The notes beneath the pieces were generated by a model. It was not told the DNA's origin, searched no databases, and saw only the letters and a program-made list of their open reading frames with translations. Of a stretch of 64,000 bases of DNA, positions 1 through 9,269 are shown in pieces; the stretch's first letter is position 1, and every line of letters starts with the position of its first letter. Both the position numbers and the translations under genes were made by a program. Origin of the DNA: Candidatus Babelota bacterium (lineage in GTDB: Bacteria > Babelota > Babeliae > Babelales > Vermiphilaceae); contig JAJCZD010000005.1 of assembly GCA_029262615.1 (NCBI GenBank), positions 1-64,000 of the forward strand. The letters are read 5' to 3'.

Positions 1-1
1 A

Positions 2-697
2 GATAATCTCTTTATTTTAATAGTAGATGTTTTATTGTTTGGTTGGATGCTTCCGTTTCTTGGCATGCCAGCAGAACGCATTGCACCTTTTTTCGTCAGT
101 TCCATGATATTTCAAATGTCTATTTTAAACTACACCATTGCAAAAATTAGAAACCATGATTTGCGATTTGCACGATTTATTGATTACCAACTTACCCTGC
201 CCATTTCAAAAAAATGGTTATTTGCAGAAAAAATTGTATATGCCGGTATTGAGATTTCAACAATTATTGTGCCAATATTTTTTCTTGGTCTTTTTATTTT
301 ACGCCATAAATTTATCATTATTCACACCAACTGGTTAGCACTTATTTTAATTTATTTTTTCTCCTTATTTGTTTTAGCTTTACTATATGGTTATTTTGCT
401 TTTGCATATTCATACACATGGTTTGGTAATAATCTTTTTATACGGCGTCTTTCCCCAATGAATACCCTTAGTTCCGGCTTTGTCCCGTGGAAAATTATAG
501 CGCCTGTTTATCCTTTGCTCGGTTGGGTAATATTATTTTCCCCAATTACCTATATGGGTGAAGGAATCAGAGCAGCAATGATTGGTGGGGATGCCTTTTT
601 ATCTTTGCCCTTATGTTTTGGCATGCTGAGCATATTTTCTCTTATTACTATTCCTCTGTTTGCTTGGGGTGTAAAAACTCGATTGGACCCAGTATGA
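2..697 (+). CDS. ABC-2 type transporter permease, 5'-partial
   Basis: Membrane permease subunit of an ABC exporter. The frame is open from the first codon of the window, so the true start lies upstream; a TTG at 35 is only the first in-frame start-like codon. About six hydrophobic segments are visible, including one at the very start, one around FVSSMIFQMSILNYTIA, and a last pair near the C-terminus. The C-terminal YMGEGIRAAMIGG segment recurs in the next gene as FFTEGMRQALVGG, which marks the two as related ABC-2 permeases. Its stop overlaps the next start as ATGA, so translation is probably coupled. The ATPase is not in the window and is expected upstream. The substrate cannot be read from sequence; polysaccharide, lipid and drug exporters all use this fold. 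Confidence 0.8.
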   Translation, partial: DNLFILIVDVLLFGWMLPFLGMPAERIAPFFVSSMIFQMSILNYTIAKIRNHDLRFARFIDYQLTLPISKKWLFAEKIVYAGIEISTIIVPIFFLGLFILRHKFIIIHTNWLALILIYFFSLFVLALLYGYFAFAYSYTWFGNNLFIRRLSPMNTLSSGFVPWKIIAPVYPLLGWVILFSPITYMGEGIRAAMIGGDAFLSLPLCFGMLSIFSLITIPLFAWGVKTRLDPV

Positions 698-1494
698 GTT
701 TAGAATATATTAAAAATCAATTTTTTGTTTTTTTACAATTTCTGTACCGTGATTTTTTTGTAAAATTCAAACGGGGTAAAGATTTTGTAATAAACTATTT
801 GATCCTTGCGCCAATTTTATACACTATTCTGTTTGGCATTATGTATCCTACTTTTATTATTCCTAATATAACACCTCGCGCAACAACCCTTTTGTATGTT
901 GGTTCATTATTGTTGTTTACATTCAGTCTGACTTTTCAGCTTACTTTTGAAATTTTAGATTGGGAAAATGATCGTTTTATGGCATATCAATTGTCAATTC
1001 TTAATGCTCGGCTATTTATTGTGCAACGAATCGTTTTTGCAGGCCTTTTTACTTTTATATTTCTAATTCCCTTTTTCCCCATATCAAAACTACTTATGCA
1101 ATCTCAACTTGATATAAGCAATACTAATTGGATAAAACTGATTATCAGTTTGTTTTTTGGGTCAATGTGCATTGCATCATACATGGCTTGTGCAATGTGT
1201 TTCATGACCAAACCATGGCAAACAACGCAGTTTTGGACGCGATGTAATATTCCACTACTTGATTTTGGTGGTCTCTGGATGAACTGGAAAAAAATTCTCC
1301 TACTGTCTCAACCACTTGCACTTGCTATGCTTGCAAACCCTATTATGTTTTTCACCGAAGGAATGCGCCAAGCGCTAGTCGGTGGCAAGCAATTCTTCCC
1401 ATTCTGGATTTCCGTTGGCGGCATGATTTGTTTTACCGTACTTTTCACCTTCGGTGCATGGCATTTTTTCAAAAAGAAGACTGATCATATTTAA
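694..1494 (+). CDS. ABC-2 type transporter permease (second subunit)
   Basis: Second integral membrane permease of the same ABC exporter, 266 aa. The start is the ATG of the ATGA overlap with the preceding permease; the frame stays open further upstream, but that part lies inside the neighbour. The N-terminal ~35 residues are cytoplasmic-like and basic, followed by about six membrane segments (YLILAPILYTILFGIMY, LLYVGSLLLFTFSLTF and others). The C-terminal FFTEGMRQALVGG matches the equivalent segment of the partner, so the two probably form a heterodimer with an ATPase encoded outside the window. The 3' end overlaps the convergent M48 peptidase gene by 4 bases. ABC-2 family membership is fairly sure; the substrate is unknown. 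Confidence 0.8.
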   Translation: MSLEYIKNQFFVFLQFLYRDFFVKFKRGKDFVINYLILAPILYTILFGIMYPTFIIPNITPRATTLLYVGSLLLFTFSLTFQLTFEILDWENDRFMAYQLSILNARLFIVQRIVFAGLFTFIFLIPFFPISKLLMQSQLDISNTNWIKLIISLFFGSMCIASYMACAMCFMTKPWQTTQFWTRCNIPLLDFGGLWMNWKKILLLSQPLALAMLANPIMFFTEGMRQALVGGKQFFPFWISVGGMICFTVLFTFGAWHFFKKKTDHI

Positions 1495-2183
1495 AGTGAC
1501 AAAGATTCAATATAAGCAATTCGTTCTTCTTCAGTTGGATGATCATCAAACCATGCAAATAGTTTTTGTAATATGGTTTGGTTACATTCTTTTTTGTAAA
1601 TTTGTTTTCTTTTTTCAAGTAAGCTGATAATTGATTTTTTATCTTTTGTTAATCTAGTTGAATATTCATCAGCAAAGTATTCTCCGTTGCGTGCTAGTCT
1701 TGCCATCAACAAGTAATAAAGTGTTAACAAGCCTGCTCCTATACATCCGTTTTGTAGTAATGATTTCCATCTTTGCTTAAACAAAGAATTAATCAGTAAA
1801 ACTACAAGAGCACTACTGCCTACAATAAAACCGCTAACAAAAATAGCAGTTTTTAAGGCAAGTTTTTTATCATTTAAATGCCCAAGCTCATGGCAAAGTA
1901 AAGATTTCAATTCTTGAGCAGTTAATATATTTCGATTTATATAATATGAATTAATCTTTAATGCTCGTTGAATGCCATTGGTACCAATTGCAATTTCAAA
2001 TAATGCGATATGGCCATTCTCATCCGAGCCTTGATACTCCACCTTTAACTTACAATCACCTAAGCTTTTTTTAAATTCAGAACTGTTAAAAAATTCAGTT
2101 AACTCAGGATATTCTCTAGTTATAGTCTCCATTGCAAAACTATTAGTAAAAAAAAATATAAAAAAATATAAATATCTCTTCAT
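1491..2183 (-). CDS. M48-family metallopeptidase, exported
   Basis: Zinc metallopeptidase related to HtpX/Ste24-type M48 enzymes, 230 aa. A signal peptide is visible (basic start, then FFIFFFTNSFA) with likely cleavage before MET. The zinc motif HELGH lies at residues 98-102, and the third ligand is probably the Glu of GEYFADE near residue 168. Two hydrophobic stretches between them (about 110-133 and 143-160) fit the membrane hairpin of M48 proteins. An AGGAG-type ribosome site precedes the ATG (tacaggagtaatg). It is convergent with the ABC permease pair. A second, frameshifted M48 gene with HEAAH lies at 43759-44723. The role is probably envelope protein turnover or cleavage outside the cytoplasm; this is inference. 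Confidence 0.85.
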   Translation of the reverse strand: MKRYLYFFIFFFTNSFAMETITREYPELTEFFNSSEFKKSLGDCKLKVEYQGSDENGHIALFEIAIGTNGIQRALKINSYYINRNILTAQELKSLLCHELGHLNDKKLALKTAIFVSGFIVGSSALVVLLINSLFKQRWKSLLQNGCIGAGLLTLYYLLMARLARNGEYFADEYSTRLTKDKKSIISLLEKRKQIYKKECNQTILQKLFAWFDDHPTEEERIAYIESLSL

Positions 2184-2312
2184 TCATTACTCCTGTAAAA
2201 AATACTGATTTGTCTTGAGTATACTGTTTAATTTTAGAAGAATCTTCAATAGCTTCAACCAGAATTCTGTGGTAAGGTACCTGCATAAAAAACAAATTCG
2301 ATGAGGGCAGGC

Positions 2313-5192
2313 ATGAAGATTCAAAAATCCACCCAATCCCAAAAGTCTATTTCTCCATCTATAAACGAAGTTCGTATTTACTCAACTGATCAAACAGCAA
2401 AAGCTAAAGAGGTTTTGCATGAGATAAGAACTACATTGGCAATACAAAGCATTAGTAATATTAAAATGATAAAGGTGTATCGAGTTGAAAATACGTTACC
2501 AGTTACTTTGGAAGAGTTAACAAAAAAAATTTTATGTAATACTATTTACCAAACATATGTTATAAACAAGCCGGTTTTATTCAAAGCACAAAAAGTACTC
2601 GAGGTTGCATACAAACCGGGAGTGATGAATCCAGAGGTTAATTCAATCCTAACTATTGCAAAAGAGTTAAACATACAGATTGATGCACTTGAGATTAGCC
2701 GGGAATACCATTTTTTTGGCAACCCGACTCAGCAAGAAATACAAACTATAGTTGAACGGTTACTCGTTAATAAAACAGTGCAACGTATCATCACTGAACC
2801 AATAACTACTTTACAAACAGTAACAGTTGCCCCAACAGTACAAACAATTAATGTAAGTGAAATGAATGCTGATCAATTGCAAATGCTTTCAAAAAACCGG
2901 CAACTGCATTTGAATATAGAAGAAATGCACGTTATCCAGAAGCATTTTCAAACAATAGACAGGAATCCGACTGATGCAGAATTGGAAACAATTGCACAAA
3001 CTTGGTCTGAGCATTGTTACCATAAAACCTTCAAAGCAAAATTGATTGTTGATGGTAAAGAAAAGGAACCCCTCTACAGCCGCTTAAAAAAAGTTTCTAA
3101 AAAATATAATACTGATGTTGTTTCTGCTTTTGTTGATAATGCTGGCGCATATCGTTTTTATGATGGGTATGCAGTGCTTGGTAAAGTGGAAACACACAAT
3201 AGTCCAAGCGCCATTGAACCATATGGTGGTGCAGCAACTGGTAGTGGTGGTGTATTTCGAGACATTATGGGAACTGGCCAGGGTGCAAAAGTTATTGCCT
3301 CAACGGATATGTTCTGTTTTGGACCCCCAAATTTAGATGAAAAAGAATTGCCACCTGGTTGCTTGCATCCAAACTATTTGTTACGCAACGTAGTTGCTGG
3401 TGTGCGTGATTATGGTAACCGAATGGGCATTCCAACAAATAATGGGTCGGTACATTTTCATAAAAACTTTCGTGCAAAGCCAACCGTAATTGTTGGTGCG
3501 TATGGTATTGCTCCTGAAAAATATTGTCATAAAAAAGAACCTCAACCCGAAGATATTATTTTTACTGTTGGCGGCAAAACAGGTCGTGATGGCATTCATG
3601 GTGCCACCTTCTCAAGTGGCCAAATGACCTCAGAAACAAAATCGGTCAATGCCAGTGCCGTACAAATTGGAAACCCGATTGAAGAAAAAAGACTTACTGA
3701 TGCGTTACTTGCTGCTCGTAATCTTGGTTTAATTCGAACACTAACCGATTGTGGAGCTGGTGGTTTTTCATCTGCAATTGGTGAAATGGCCTCTACAACT
3801 GGTGCTTATATTGACCTTGCAAAAGCACCACTCAAATACTCTGGCCTTGCACCGTGGGAAATATGGATTTCGGAATCACAAGAGCGTATGGTCTGTGCAA
3901 TTGAGCCAAAAGATGCTGATGCATTTATAAAACTTTGTGCAGAACATAATGTTGAGGCAACAGCCGTTGGTCATTTTACTAACACTAAACAATTAACAGT
4001 TGTGTATGAAGATCAATTTGTATGTGATTTGGAAATGGACTTTTTGCATGAGGGACTGCCACAACGAATTATGGTTGCAACTAAAGAAGTAAAAAAAATA
4101 AAAAAACAAACAACAATTCCAGTTCCAATTAATTGGGAACAAGTTTTTTGCAATATTATGTCTCATTTGAATGTGTGCAGCAAAGAATCCATTGTGCGCC
4201 AATATGATCATGGTGTACAAGGAACCAATGTGTTGCCACCCTTTGCTGGAAAAAATCATAATGGACCAAATGATGCGGTAATTCTTCGGCCATTATTAGA
4301 TAAACCATACGGCATGATTATTGCCCATGGGATGAATCCGCAACTTAACATGATCGATCCTTACAAAGGTGGGGTATGGGCAATTACTGAAGCACTTGCA
4401 AATTTAGTGGCTGTTGGTGGTGATCCAAAAACAGTAGCATTAATTGATAATTTTATTTGGCCCTTTCCAGATGAGCATTCATTATGGGATCTTGATGCAT
4501 CCCTTGATGCGTGCGTTGAGGGTATGCATGCATTCGAGCTGCCATTTATTTCTGGTAAAGATAGCCTGTCAAGCACCTATCGTTATCCCGATGGCAAAGT
4601 ATTAAAAATTCCACCGGTTTTGTGTATTTCTGCTTTTGGAAAAATTAAAAACATTGAACAAACAATTAGTGCTGATTTTAAACAAGCCGACTCTGTTATT
4701 GCGCTGCTTGGCACACTTGATGTGCAAGCAATGGGCGGTTCTTGCTATGAAGATGTACTGAATATAAAAACAAATCGTGTGCCAACAATTGATATGAAAA
4801 AAACAAAACTACTTTTTGAAAAGTTACATAAACTTATTAAACAAAATTATATTCTTGCCTGCCATGATATTTCTGAAGGTGGTATTGCTGTTGCACTTGC
4901 AGAGATGTGTTTTGGGGGTGATCTGGGTACAACAATTGATATTACAAAATTATCTTTAGACCGGCCCGATTATGCATTATTTAATGAAACTGCTGGTTGC
5001 TTTCTTGCAGAAATAAAAAAAGAAGATGTGCAAAAACTAAAAGAGATGGATATCAAGCATGCCATTCTTGGAGCTACAACAAAAAATAAAGCCGTTACGA
5101 TTAATCACCAAGAAAAACAGTTGTTCACTATTAAGCTAGAAAAACTACTAAAAGCATGGCAACAACCATTAAAAAAGGTGTTTAGAACATGA
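2313..5192 (+). CDS. purL: Phosphoribosylformylglycinamidine synthase with PurS-like N-terminus
   Basis: Synthetase of the fourth purine-synthesis step, converting FGAR to FGAM with ATP and ammonia supplied by PurQ. Residues 1-190 contain two PurS-like segments, the second with the PurS signature KPGVMNPEV. The AIR-synthase-like catalytic halves follow, with TWSEHCYHKTF, the ATP-binding stretch THNSPSAIEPYGGAATGSGG, and in the second half YKGGVWAITEALANLVAVGG and SGKDSLSS. The length (959 aa) lies between small PurL (~740) and the fused 1300-residue enzyme of enterobacteria, consistent with a PurS-PurL fusion and a separate PurQ. I chose the ATG at 2313 because GAGGG sits 7 bases upstream; the ATG at 2301 has no such site. 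It overlaps purQ by 4 bases. Confidence 0.93.
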   Translation: MKIQKSTQSQKSISPSINEVRIYSTDQTAKAKEVLHEIRTTLAIQSISNIKMIKVYRVENTLPVTLEELTKKILCNTIYQTYVINKPVLFKAQKVLEVAYKPGVMNPEVNSILTIAKELNIQIDALEISREYHFFGNPTQQEIQTIVERLLVNKTVQRIITEPITTLQTVTVAPTVQTINVSEMNADQLQMLSKNRQLHLNIEEMHVIQKHFQTIDRNPTDAELETIAQTWSEHCYHKTFKAKLIVDGKEKEPLYSRLKKVSKKYNTDVVSAFVDNAGAYRFYDGYAVLGKVETHNSPSAIEPYGGAATGSGGVFRDIMGTGQGAKVIASTDMFCFGPPNLDEKELPPGCLHPNYLLRNVVAGVRDYGNRMGIPTNNGSVHFHKNFRAKPTVIVGAYGIAPEKYCHKKEPQPEDIIFTVGGKTGRDGIHGATFSSGQMTSETKSVNASAVQIGNPIEEKRLTDALLAARNLGLIRTLTDCGAGGFSSAIGEMASTTGAYIDLAKAPLKYSGLAPWEIWISESQERMVCAIEPKDADAFIKLCAEHNVEATAVGHFTNTKQLTVVYEDQFVCDLEMDFLHEGLPQRIMVATKEVKKIKKQTTIPVPINWEQVFCNIMSHLNVCSKESIVRQYDHGVQGTNVLPPFAGKNHNGPNDAVILRPLLDKPYGMIIAHGMNPQLNMIDPYKGGVWAITEALANLVAVGGDPKTVALIDNFIWPFPDEHSLWDLDASLDACVEGMHAFELPFISGKDSLSSTYRYPDGKVLKIPPVLCISAFGKIKNIEQTISADFKQADSVIALLGTLDVQAMGGSCYEDVLNIKTNRVPTIDMKKTKLLFEKLHKLIKQNYILACHDISEGGIAVALAEMCFGGDLGTTIDITKLSLDRPDYALFNETAGCFLAEIKKEDVQKLKEMDIKHAILGATTKNKAVTINHQEKQLFTIKLEKLLKAWQQPLKKVFRT

Positions 5193-5938
5193 AGCCAAAA
5201 ATTTGTATTCTAAAAACGGACGGAACAAACTGCGATCAGGAAACAAAATTTGCATTTGAAAAAGCCGGTGGTAAAGCAGATATTTTGTTGCTCAATCAGT
5301 TGAAAAAAAATCCATTATTACTGCATGAGTATAATATTTTTACTATTGCCGGTGGTTTTTCTTACGGAGATGATGTTGCCAGTGGCGTGATTTTAGCAAC
5401 CGAATTACTCGTTCACTTAAAAAAAGAAATCGGACAATTTATTGCACAGAAAAAACTCATCATCGGTATTTGTAACGGTTTTCAAGTTTTGGTTCGCACT
5501 GGTTTATTACCAACTGGTGCTTTAGAAAAACAAACAGTTGCATTAGTTGATAATGCTTCTGGCCATTTTGAGTGCCGATGGGTTGAAATGGACGTTGCCA
5601 AAAGCCCGTGCATATTTACTAAAAATTTAGAAGGTAAAAAAATCAGTTTGCAAGTGGCTCATGCCGAGGGTAAATGCTTTATGCCAGCCACTGTTCTGGA
5701 AGAATGCAAAAAACAAAAACTCATTCCCTTACGTTACACAACACAGTCAAATCCAAATGGATCAGTGGGTAATATTGCTGGTTTGTGTGATGCAACAGGA
5801 AGAATTTTTGGCCTAATGCCACATCCTGAGCGTTTTGTGAATATATATCAACATCCAAACTGGAGAAAAGAAAAAATAAAACCTATTGGACTTACCATTT
5901 TTGAAAATGCGATTACTTATATAAAGGAGCACAGATGA
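5189..5938 (+). CDS. purQ: Phosphoribosylformylglycinamidine synthase glutaminase subunit
   Basis: Class I glutamine amidotransferase that releases ammonia for PurL, 249 aa. Nucleophile Cys95 lies in the elbow GICNGFQVL, and the catalytic His belongs to GLMPHPER near the C-terminus. The PurQ-specific GGFSYGDD loop is at 55-62 and the N-terminal KTDGTNCDQET is typical of the family. The start overlaps the purL stop as ATGA and is preceded by AAGGTG, so the two are translated together. The stop overlaps the next gene (EamA transporter) the same way. No truncation is seen. The function is secure; whether the rest of the purine pathway is present cannot be judged from this window. Confidence 0.95.
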   Translation: MKPKICILKTDGTNCDQETKFAFEKAGGKADILLLNQLKKNPLLLHEYNIFTIAGGFSYGDDVASGVILATELLVHLKKEIGQFIAQKKLIIGICNGFQVLVRTGLLPTGALEKQTVALVDNASGHFECRWVEMDVAKSPCIFTKNLEGKKISLQVAHAEGKCFMPATVLEECKKQKLIPLRYTTQSNPNGSVGNIAGLCDATGRIFGLMPHPERFVNIYQHPNWRKEKIKPIGLTIFENAITYIKEHR

Positions 5939-6900
5939 TTTCTATTATTTTACTTCATGCACTTTTTGCAACGTCTATCCCGATAGGTAAAGTTTTGGTG
6001 GGGATGAGTTCTCCATTTTTCTTATCTGGGGTTCGTATGTTAATTGCAGGTGCACTCTTGCTTGGATACCAATATCTGCGCAAAACTGAGGATTTTAAAC
6101 TCAATAAAAACCACTGGTGGTTATACGCACAGGTAATATTTATAAGTATTTATCTAAAGTATATTTTACGCTATTGGGGGTTAAACTATTTACCTTCCGG
6201 AAAAATGTCTTTCTTAATACAACTGAGTCCATTTGTTGTTGCATTTCTTTCTTATTTATTCTTTAAGGAACGGCTTACCCTTAAAAAATGGTCTGGTATG
6301 TGTATTGCATTTCTAGGATTAATGCCACTTGTATTAATGACCTCCACAGGAGAGCCTGTTCGTGCAACTTTTTCATTTTTCTTTTTACCAGAATTAGCAA
6401 TTATTGGTTCTCTTATTGCCCATAGCTTGGGCCTTATTGCCATGCGCCAATTAATCCGTGAGCATGGTTACAGCGCACCAATGACCAATGGCATACGAAT
6501 GTTTGGTGGTGGCTTGCTCGCACTCATGACCTCATTTGCATACGAAGGAGTCGGCACACCTGTTACCAATACGTCCTCTTTTGTCTTTTGGCTTGTTGCC
6601 ATCATTATTATCAGTAATATTATTTGCCATAATTTTTATGCATCACTTCTTAAAAAATACTCTGCGACCTTTTTATCACTGACTGATTTTTTAGGACCAA
6701 TTTTTGTCACCATTTACGGTTGTTTATTCTTAGGTGAGTGTATTACGTGGCATTTTTTCTTTGCTGGCATTTTTGTATTTGCAGGATTATATCTGTTTTA
6801 TAGTGATGAGTTAACTGAGATCACAAAAACAACCGTCCCACAAAGCAGTGGAGTCAGTACGCCAAGAGCTGAAACAGTTATGTCATTTAAACAAAAATAA
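5935..6900 (+). CDS. EamA/DMT-family transporter
   Basis: Inner-membrane metabolite transporter of the drug/metabolite superfamily, 321 aa, with about ten hydrophobic segments in two EamA-like halves. The first half includes PSGKMSFLIQLSPFVVAFLSYLFF followed by KERLTLKKWSGM, the typical end-of-half motif. The second half ends with SLTDFLGPIFVTIYGCLFLGE. A short polar tail follows (after about residue 290). A strong AAGGAG site lies 6 bases before the ATG, and the start overlaps the purQ stop, so it belongs to the purL-purQ transcript. That placement hints at transport of a purine-pathway metabolite or amino acid, but DMT substrates cannot be deduced from sequence. Confidence 0.85.
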   Translation: MISIILLHALFATSIPIGKVLVGMSSPFFLSGVRMLIAGALLLGYQYLRKTEDFKLNKNHWWLYAQVIFISIYLKYILRYWGLNYLPSGKMSFLIQLSPFVVAFLSYLFFKERLTLKKWSGMCIAFLGLMPLVLMTSTGEPVRATFSFFFLPELAIIGSLIAHSLGLIAMRQLIREHGYSAPMTNGIRMFGGGLLALMTSFAYEGVGTPVTNTSSFVFWLVAIIIISNIICHNFYASLLKKYSATFLSLTDFLGPIFVTIYGCLFLGECITWHFFFAGIFVFAGLYLFYSDELTEITKTTVPQSSGVSTPRAETVMSFKQK

Positions 6901-6934
6901 CTTTTTCTTAAATGCCCAGAAATCAAAACCCAAT

Positions 6935-6962
6935 TTGCATTTTATTTCAAATAGACTACACT
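6935..6962 (+). promoter_or_regulatory. Sigma70-type promoter for the WD40 gene
   Basis: TTGCAT at 6935-6940, a 16-base spacer, and TACACT at 6957-6962, about 30 bases before the ATG at 6992. The boxes match the consensus in 5/6 and 4/6 positions. It is the only promoter-like pair in the gap after the EamA gene. Confidence 0.45.
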
Positions 6963-6991
6963 TCATGAAAAGATAAAATAAGGATTATAAA

Positions 6992-8293
6992 ATGCAAAAA
7001 GGCATGAAACGGTTTATCAAGCTAATCCTATCACTGTATTCATTTTGCTTGTATGCCATGGACCATCCAACTCCTGATAAAAAAATTAAGCCAGTCGATT
7101 CATTAAAAAACATATGCTTATTGTCCTATAGGCAAAGATGGCACAACAAAGAAACGCAAAACAATGATATCACTTCCTTGCAAGCCTACAATTTTCCAAC
7201 TGATATTTCCTACAAGTTGGGCTCTATATTATTACAGTTGAACCCTCTTACAAATCAAATACTCCAAAAAAGACTTTATTCTCAAATTAAAATACAACCA
7301 GAAATACACTACAATGATCGTTCAAGTGAGATTACTGTTTTAGCCTTTAGGCCTGATGGTACAGAATTAGTATTTAATGCTCCTGGAAAAGGTATATTTT
7401 GGGATCTAAAAACCTCGAAAAAGACCGAACTTAACTTTGGGTTAAAAAACATTCAGGCCCTAGCATATAGTCCTGATGGCAAACAGTTAGCAATGAGTGT
7501 CGGCAATATTGATGGCTATACTATTACAATCTACAATCCTAAAAAACCCTTTACAAAGCTAAAAAAACTTTATATTGAAAAGAATTATAAACCGGGTTTT
7601 CATACTCATTCCCTAGTATATAGTCCTGATGGCAAACAATTAGCTAATGCTTATTTTAATGGTGTTGTAATCTTTGATCCTAATGGTAAAAATAAACCAA
7701 CTACTAATCCGTTTCGTGCAGTTCAGGCTGTAGCATATAATTCTGATAGCACCCAGTTAGCCATTGGTTGTTCAAAAACATATCATGGTGATGACGGTAT
7801 TATTATTTGGGATCCTAAGTTAAATAAAGAGATAAGTACTTTTCATGATTTGGGTTCAAGTTCACTAACATATGATAATAATGGTAAGCAGTTAGCGAGC
7901 AGCAATTTTAGAACGATTACCATCTTAGATCCAAATCATGAAAAAAAGATATGTACTTTCAATGCTGCAAGCAACATTACTTCTTTAGCATATAGCCCTG
8001 ATGGTAAACAGTTAGCATGTGGCAAGAAGGATTCTAATGAAAATATTACAATCTTGGATCTTAGAAGCAAGATGAAAATACGCAGTTTCAATAATTATCC
8101 TGTTAATTCACTAGCATATAGTCCTGATGGTACGAAATTAGCAAGTGGCTCTTATGGTACCGTTCAAATTTGGGATGTACGAAAATTAAATAAAGCAATG
8201 AAAAGCTTTGGTAACAACATTTCATTAAAAGACGTAAGCGGAATGATCAATGTTCTAAAAACTCTTGAAGATATGCTAAAAGAAATCGGATAA
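6992..8293 (+). CDS. Secreted WD40-repeat beta-propeller protein
   Basis: Exported scaffold-type protein, 433 aa. The signal peptide is MKRFIKLILSLYSFCLYA starting at residue 5, with cleavage predicted before MDHP. Residues ~30-100 form a helical N-terminal region shared with the gene at 8556 (KIKPVDSL, then YKLGSILLQL). From ~105 on there are about seven degenerate WD40 blades, marked by repeated LAYSPDGKQLA and ending with a full SLAYSPDGTKLASGS...VQIWDVRKL unit. The ATG at 6992 has AGGA 9 bases upstream; ATG 7004 is an alternative giving a shorter leader. The gene is followed directly by a remnant of a second WD40 gene. WD40 domains bind proteins, so a host-interaction role is possible but inferred. 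Confidence 0.85.
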   Translation: MQKGMKRFIKLILSLYSFCLYAMDHPTPDKKIKPVDSLKNICLLSYRQRWHNKETQNNDITSLQAYNFPTDISYKLGSILLQLNPLTNQILQKRLYSQIKIQPEIHYNDRSSEITVLAFRPDGTELVFNAPGKGIFWDLKTSKKTELNFGLKNIQALAYSPDGKQLAMSVGNIDGYTITIYNPKKPFTKLKKLYIEKNYKPGFHTHSLVYSPDGKQLANAYFNGVVIFDPNGKNKPTTNPFRAVQAVAYNSDSTQLAIGCSKTYHGDDGIIIWDPKLNKEISTFHDLGSSSLTYDNNGKQLASSNFRTITILDPNHEKKICTFNAASNITSLAYSPDGKQLACGKKDSNENITILDLRSKMKIRSFNNYPVNSLAYSPDGTKLASGSYGTVQIWDVRKLNKAMKSFGNNISLKDVSGMINVLKTLEDMLKEIG

Positions 8294-8555
8294 GGCAAGC
8301 AAGCTTGCTACTCTCACTGGCCATACTGCTGATGTTACTTCAGTAGTCTTTAGCCCTAATGACAAGATACTGGCAAGTAGTTCTTGTGATGAGACTATTA
8401 GATTTTGGGATCTTCGGAAATTACATGCTGCATTATATGTTTTGGATAATGAAATTTTACTGCAAGAAGCAATTGCAGCGGTGCAATGGGCAAAAAAAGA
8501 TGATAATTCTGAAATACAGATTCGAAAATTACATGATCTAATGAAGAAAGAATGA
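8294..8555 (+). pseudogene. Truncated WD40 gene remnant (3' end only)
   Basis: Not an intact gene: there is no start or signal peptide, only the C-terminal part of a WD40 protein. It reads SKLATLTGHTADVTSVVFSP, then a blade ending in ETIRFWDLRKLHAALYV, and stops at TGA 8553-8555. It is nearly identical in DNA to the end of the next gene (about 9010-9260), especially over the last 150 bases, including QEAIAAVQWAKKDDNSEI. It begins immediately after the stop of the preceding WD40 gene and is in a different frame. The next ATG follows its stop with no gap. The best explanation is a tandem duplication that lost the 5' part of one copy. Confidence 0.85.
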
Positions 8556-9260
8556 ATGAAGGTTAACAAGGTCCTATTTGTATTCCTTTTCTGTGTGATC
8601 ATACCAGTTGTTGCAATGGATGCTCCTGGTCAAGAAACCAAAGATATTGCACAAAACAATCTAAAAATAAAACCTATCGATTCGCTACAACAACTATGCA
8701 AGCAACCTCTTGTTGCACGGTGGCAAGATCAAGAATTAAGAGCTCAAGAGGTAACCAAGTTATTAGAATATCATCTGCAAAATAATCTTTCTTATATTTT
8801 AGGCTCTGTTTATTTATCATTACATTCTACGGTAAAACAAAAACTCAAAAAAACTATTTATGCTGTGATTCCAGTACAAGAACTCTGCAAGCTTAAAGGC
8901 CATACTACTTGGGTTAAGTCAGTAGCCTTTAGCCCTAATAGCAAGCTATTAGCAAGTGGCTCTGAGGACAATACTGTTAGGCTTTGGGATACAGAAACTC
9001 TAAAAGAGCTTGCTACTCTCACAGGCCATACTTCTAATGTTAATTCAGCAGTCTTTAGCCCTAATGGCAAGCTACTAGCAAGTGGATCTTGGGATAAGAC
9101 TATTAGGCTTTGGGATCTGCAGGAATTACATGCTGCATTATATGTTTTGGATAATGAAATTTTATTGCAAGAAGCAATTGCAGCGGTGCAATGGGCAAAA
9201 AAGGATGATAATTCTGAAATACCAATTCAAAAATTACACGATCTAATGAAGAAAGAATAA
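8556..9260 (+). CDS. Secreted WD40-repeat protein, short paralogue
   Basis: Exported protein of 234 aa. Its signal peptide (VLFVFLFCVIIPVVA) is predicted to be cleaved before MDAPG. Residues 30-105 match the N-terminal helical region of the protein at 6992 (KIKPIDSLQQLC, then YILGSVYLSL). Two canonical WD40 blades follow (GHTTWVKSVAFSPNSKLLA...RLWD and GHTSNVNSAVFSPNGKLLA...RLWD), then a helical tail LHAALYVLDNEILLQEAIAA. Two blades cannot close a propeller, so it may oligomerise or be shortened from a larger ancestor. The ATG abuts the TGA of the preceding remnant; AAGAAAG just upstream could be the ribosome site, so expression may depend on the upstream transcript. Confidence 0.85.
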   Translation: MKVNKVLFVFLFCVIIPVVAMDAPGQETKDIAQNNLKIKPIDSLQQLCKQPLVARWQDQELRAQEVTKLLEYHLQNNLSYILGSVYLSLHSTVKQKLKKTIYAVIPVQELCKLKGHTTWVKSVAFSPNSKLLASGSEDNTVRLWDTETLKELATLTGHTSNVNSAVFSPNGKLLASGSWDKTIRLWDLQELHAALYVLDNEILLQEAIAAVQWAKKDDNSEIPIQKLHDLMKKE

Positions 9261-9269
9261 TCTAAATTG

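Noticed and set aside
8276-8602. Minus-strand open frame of 108 codons
   Set aside because: Antisense to the WD40 remnant, whose coding frame matches its neighbour; no ribosome site.
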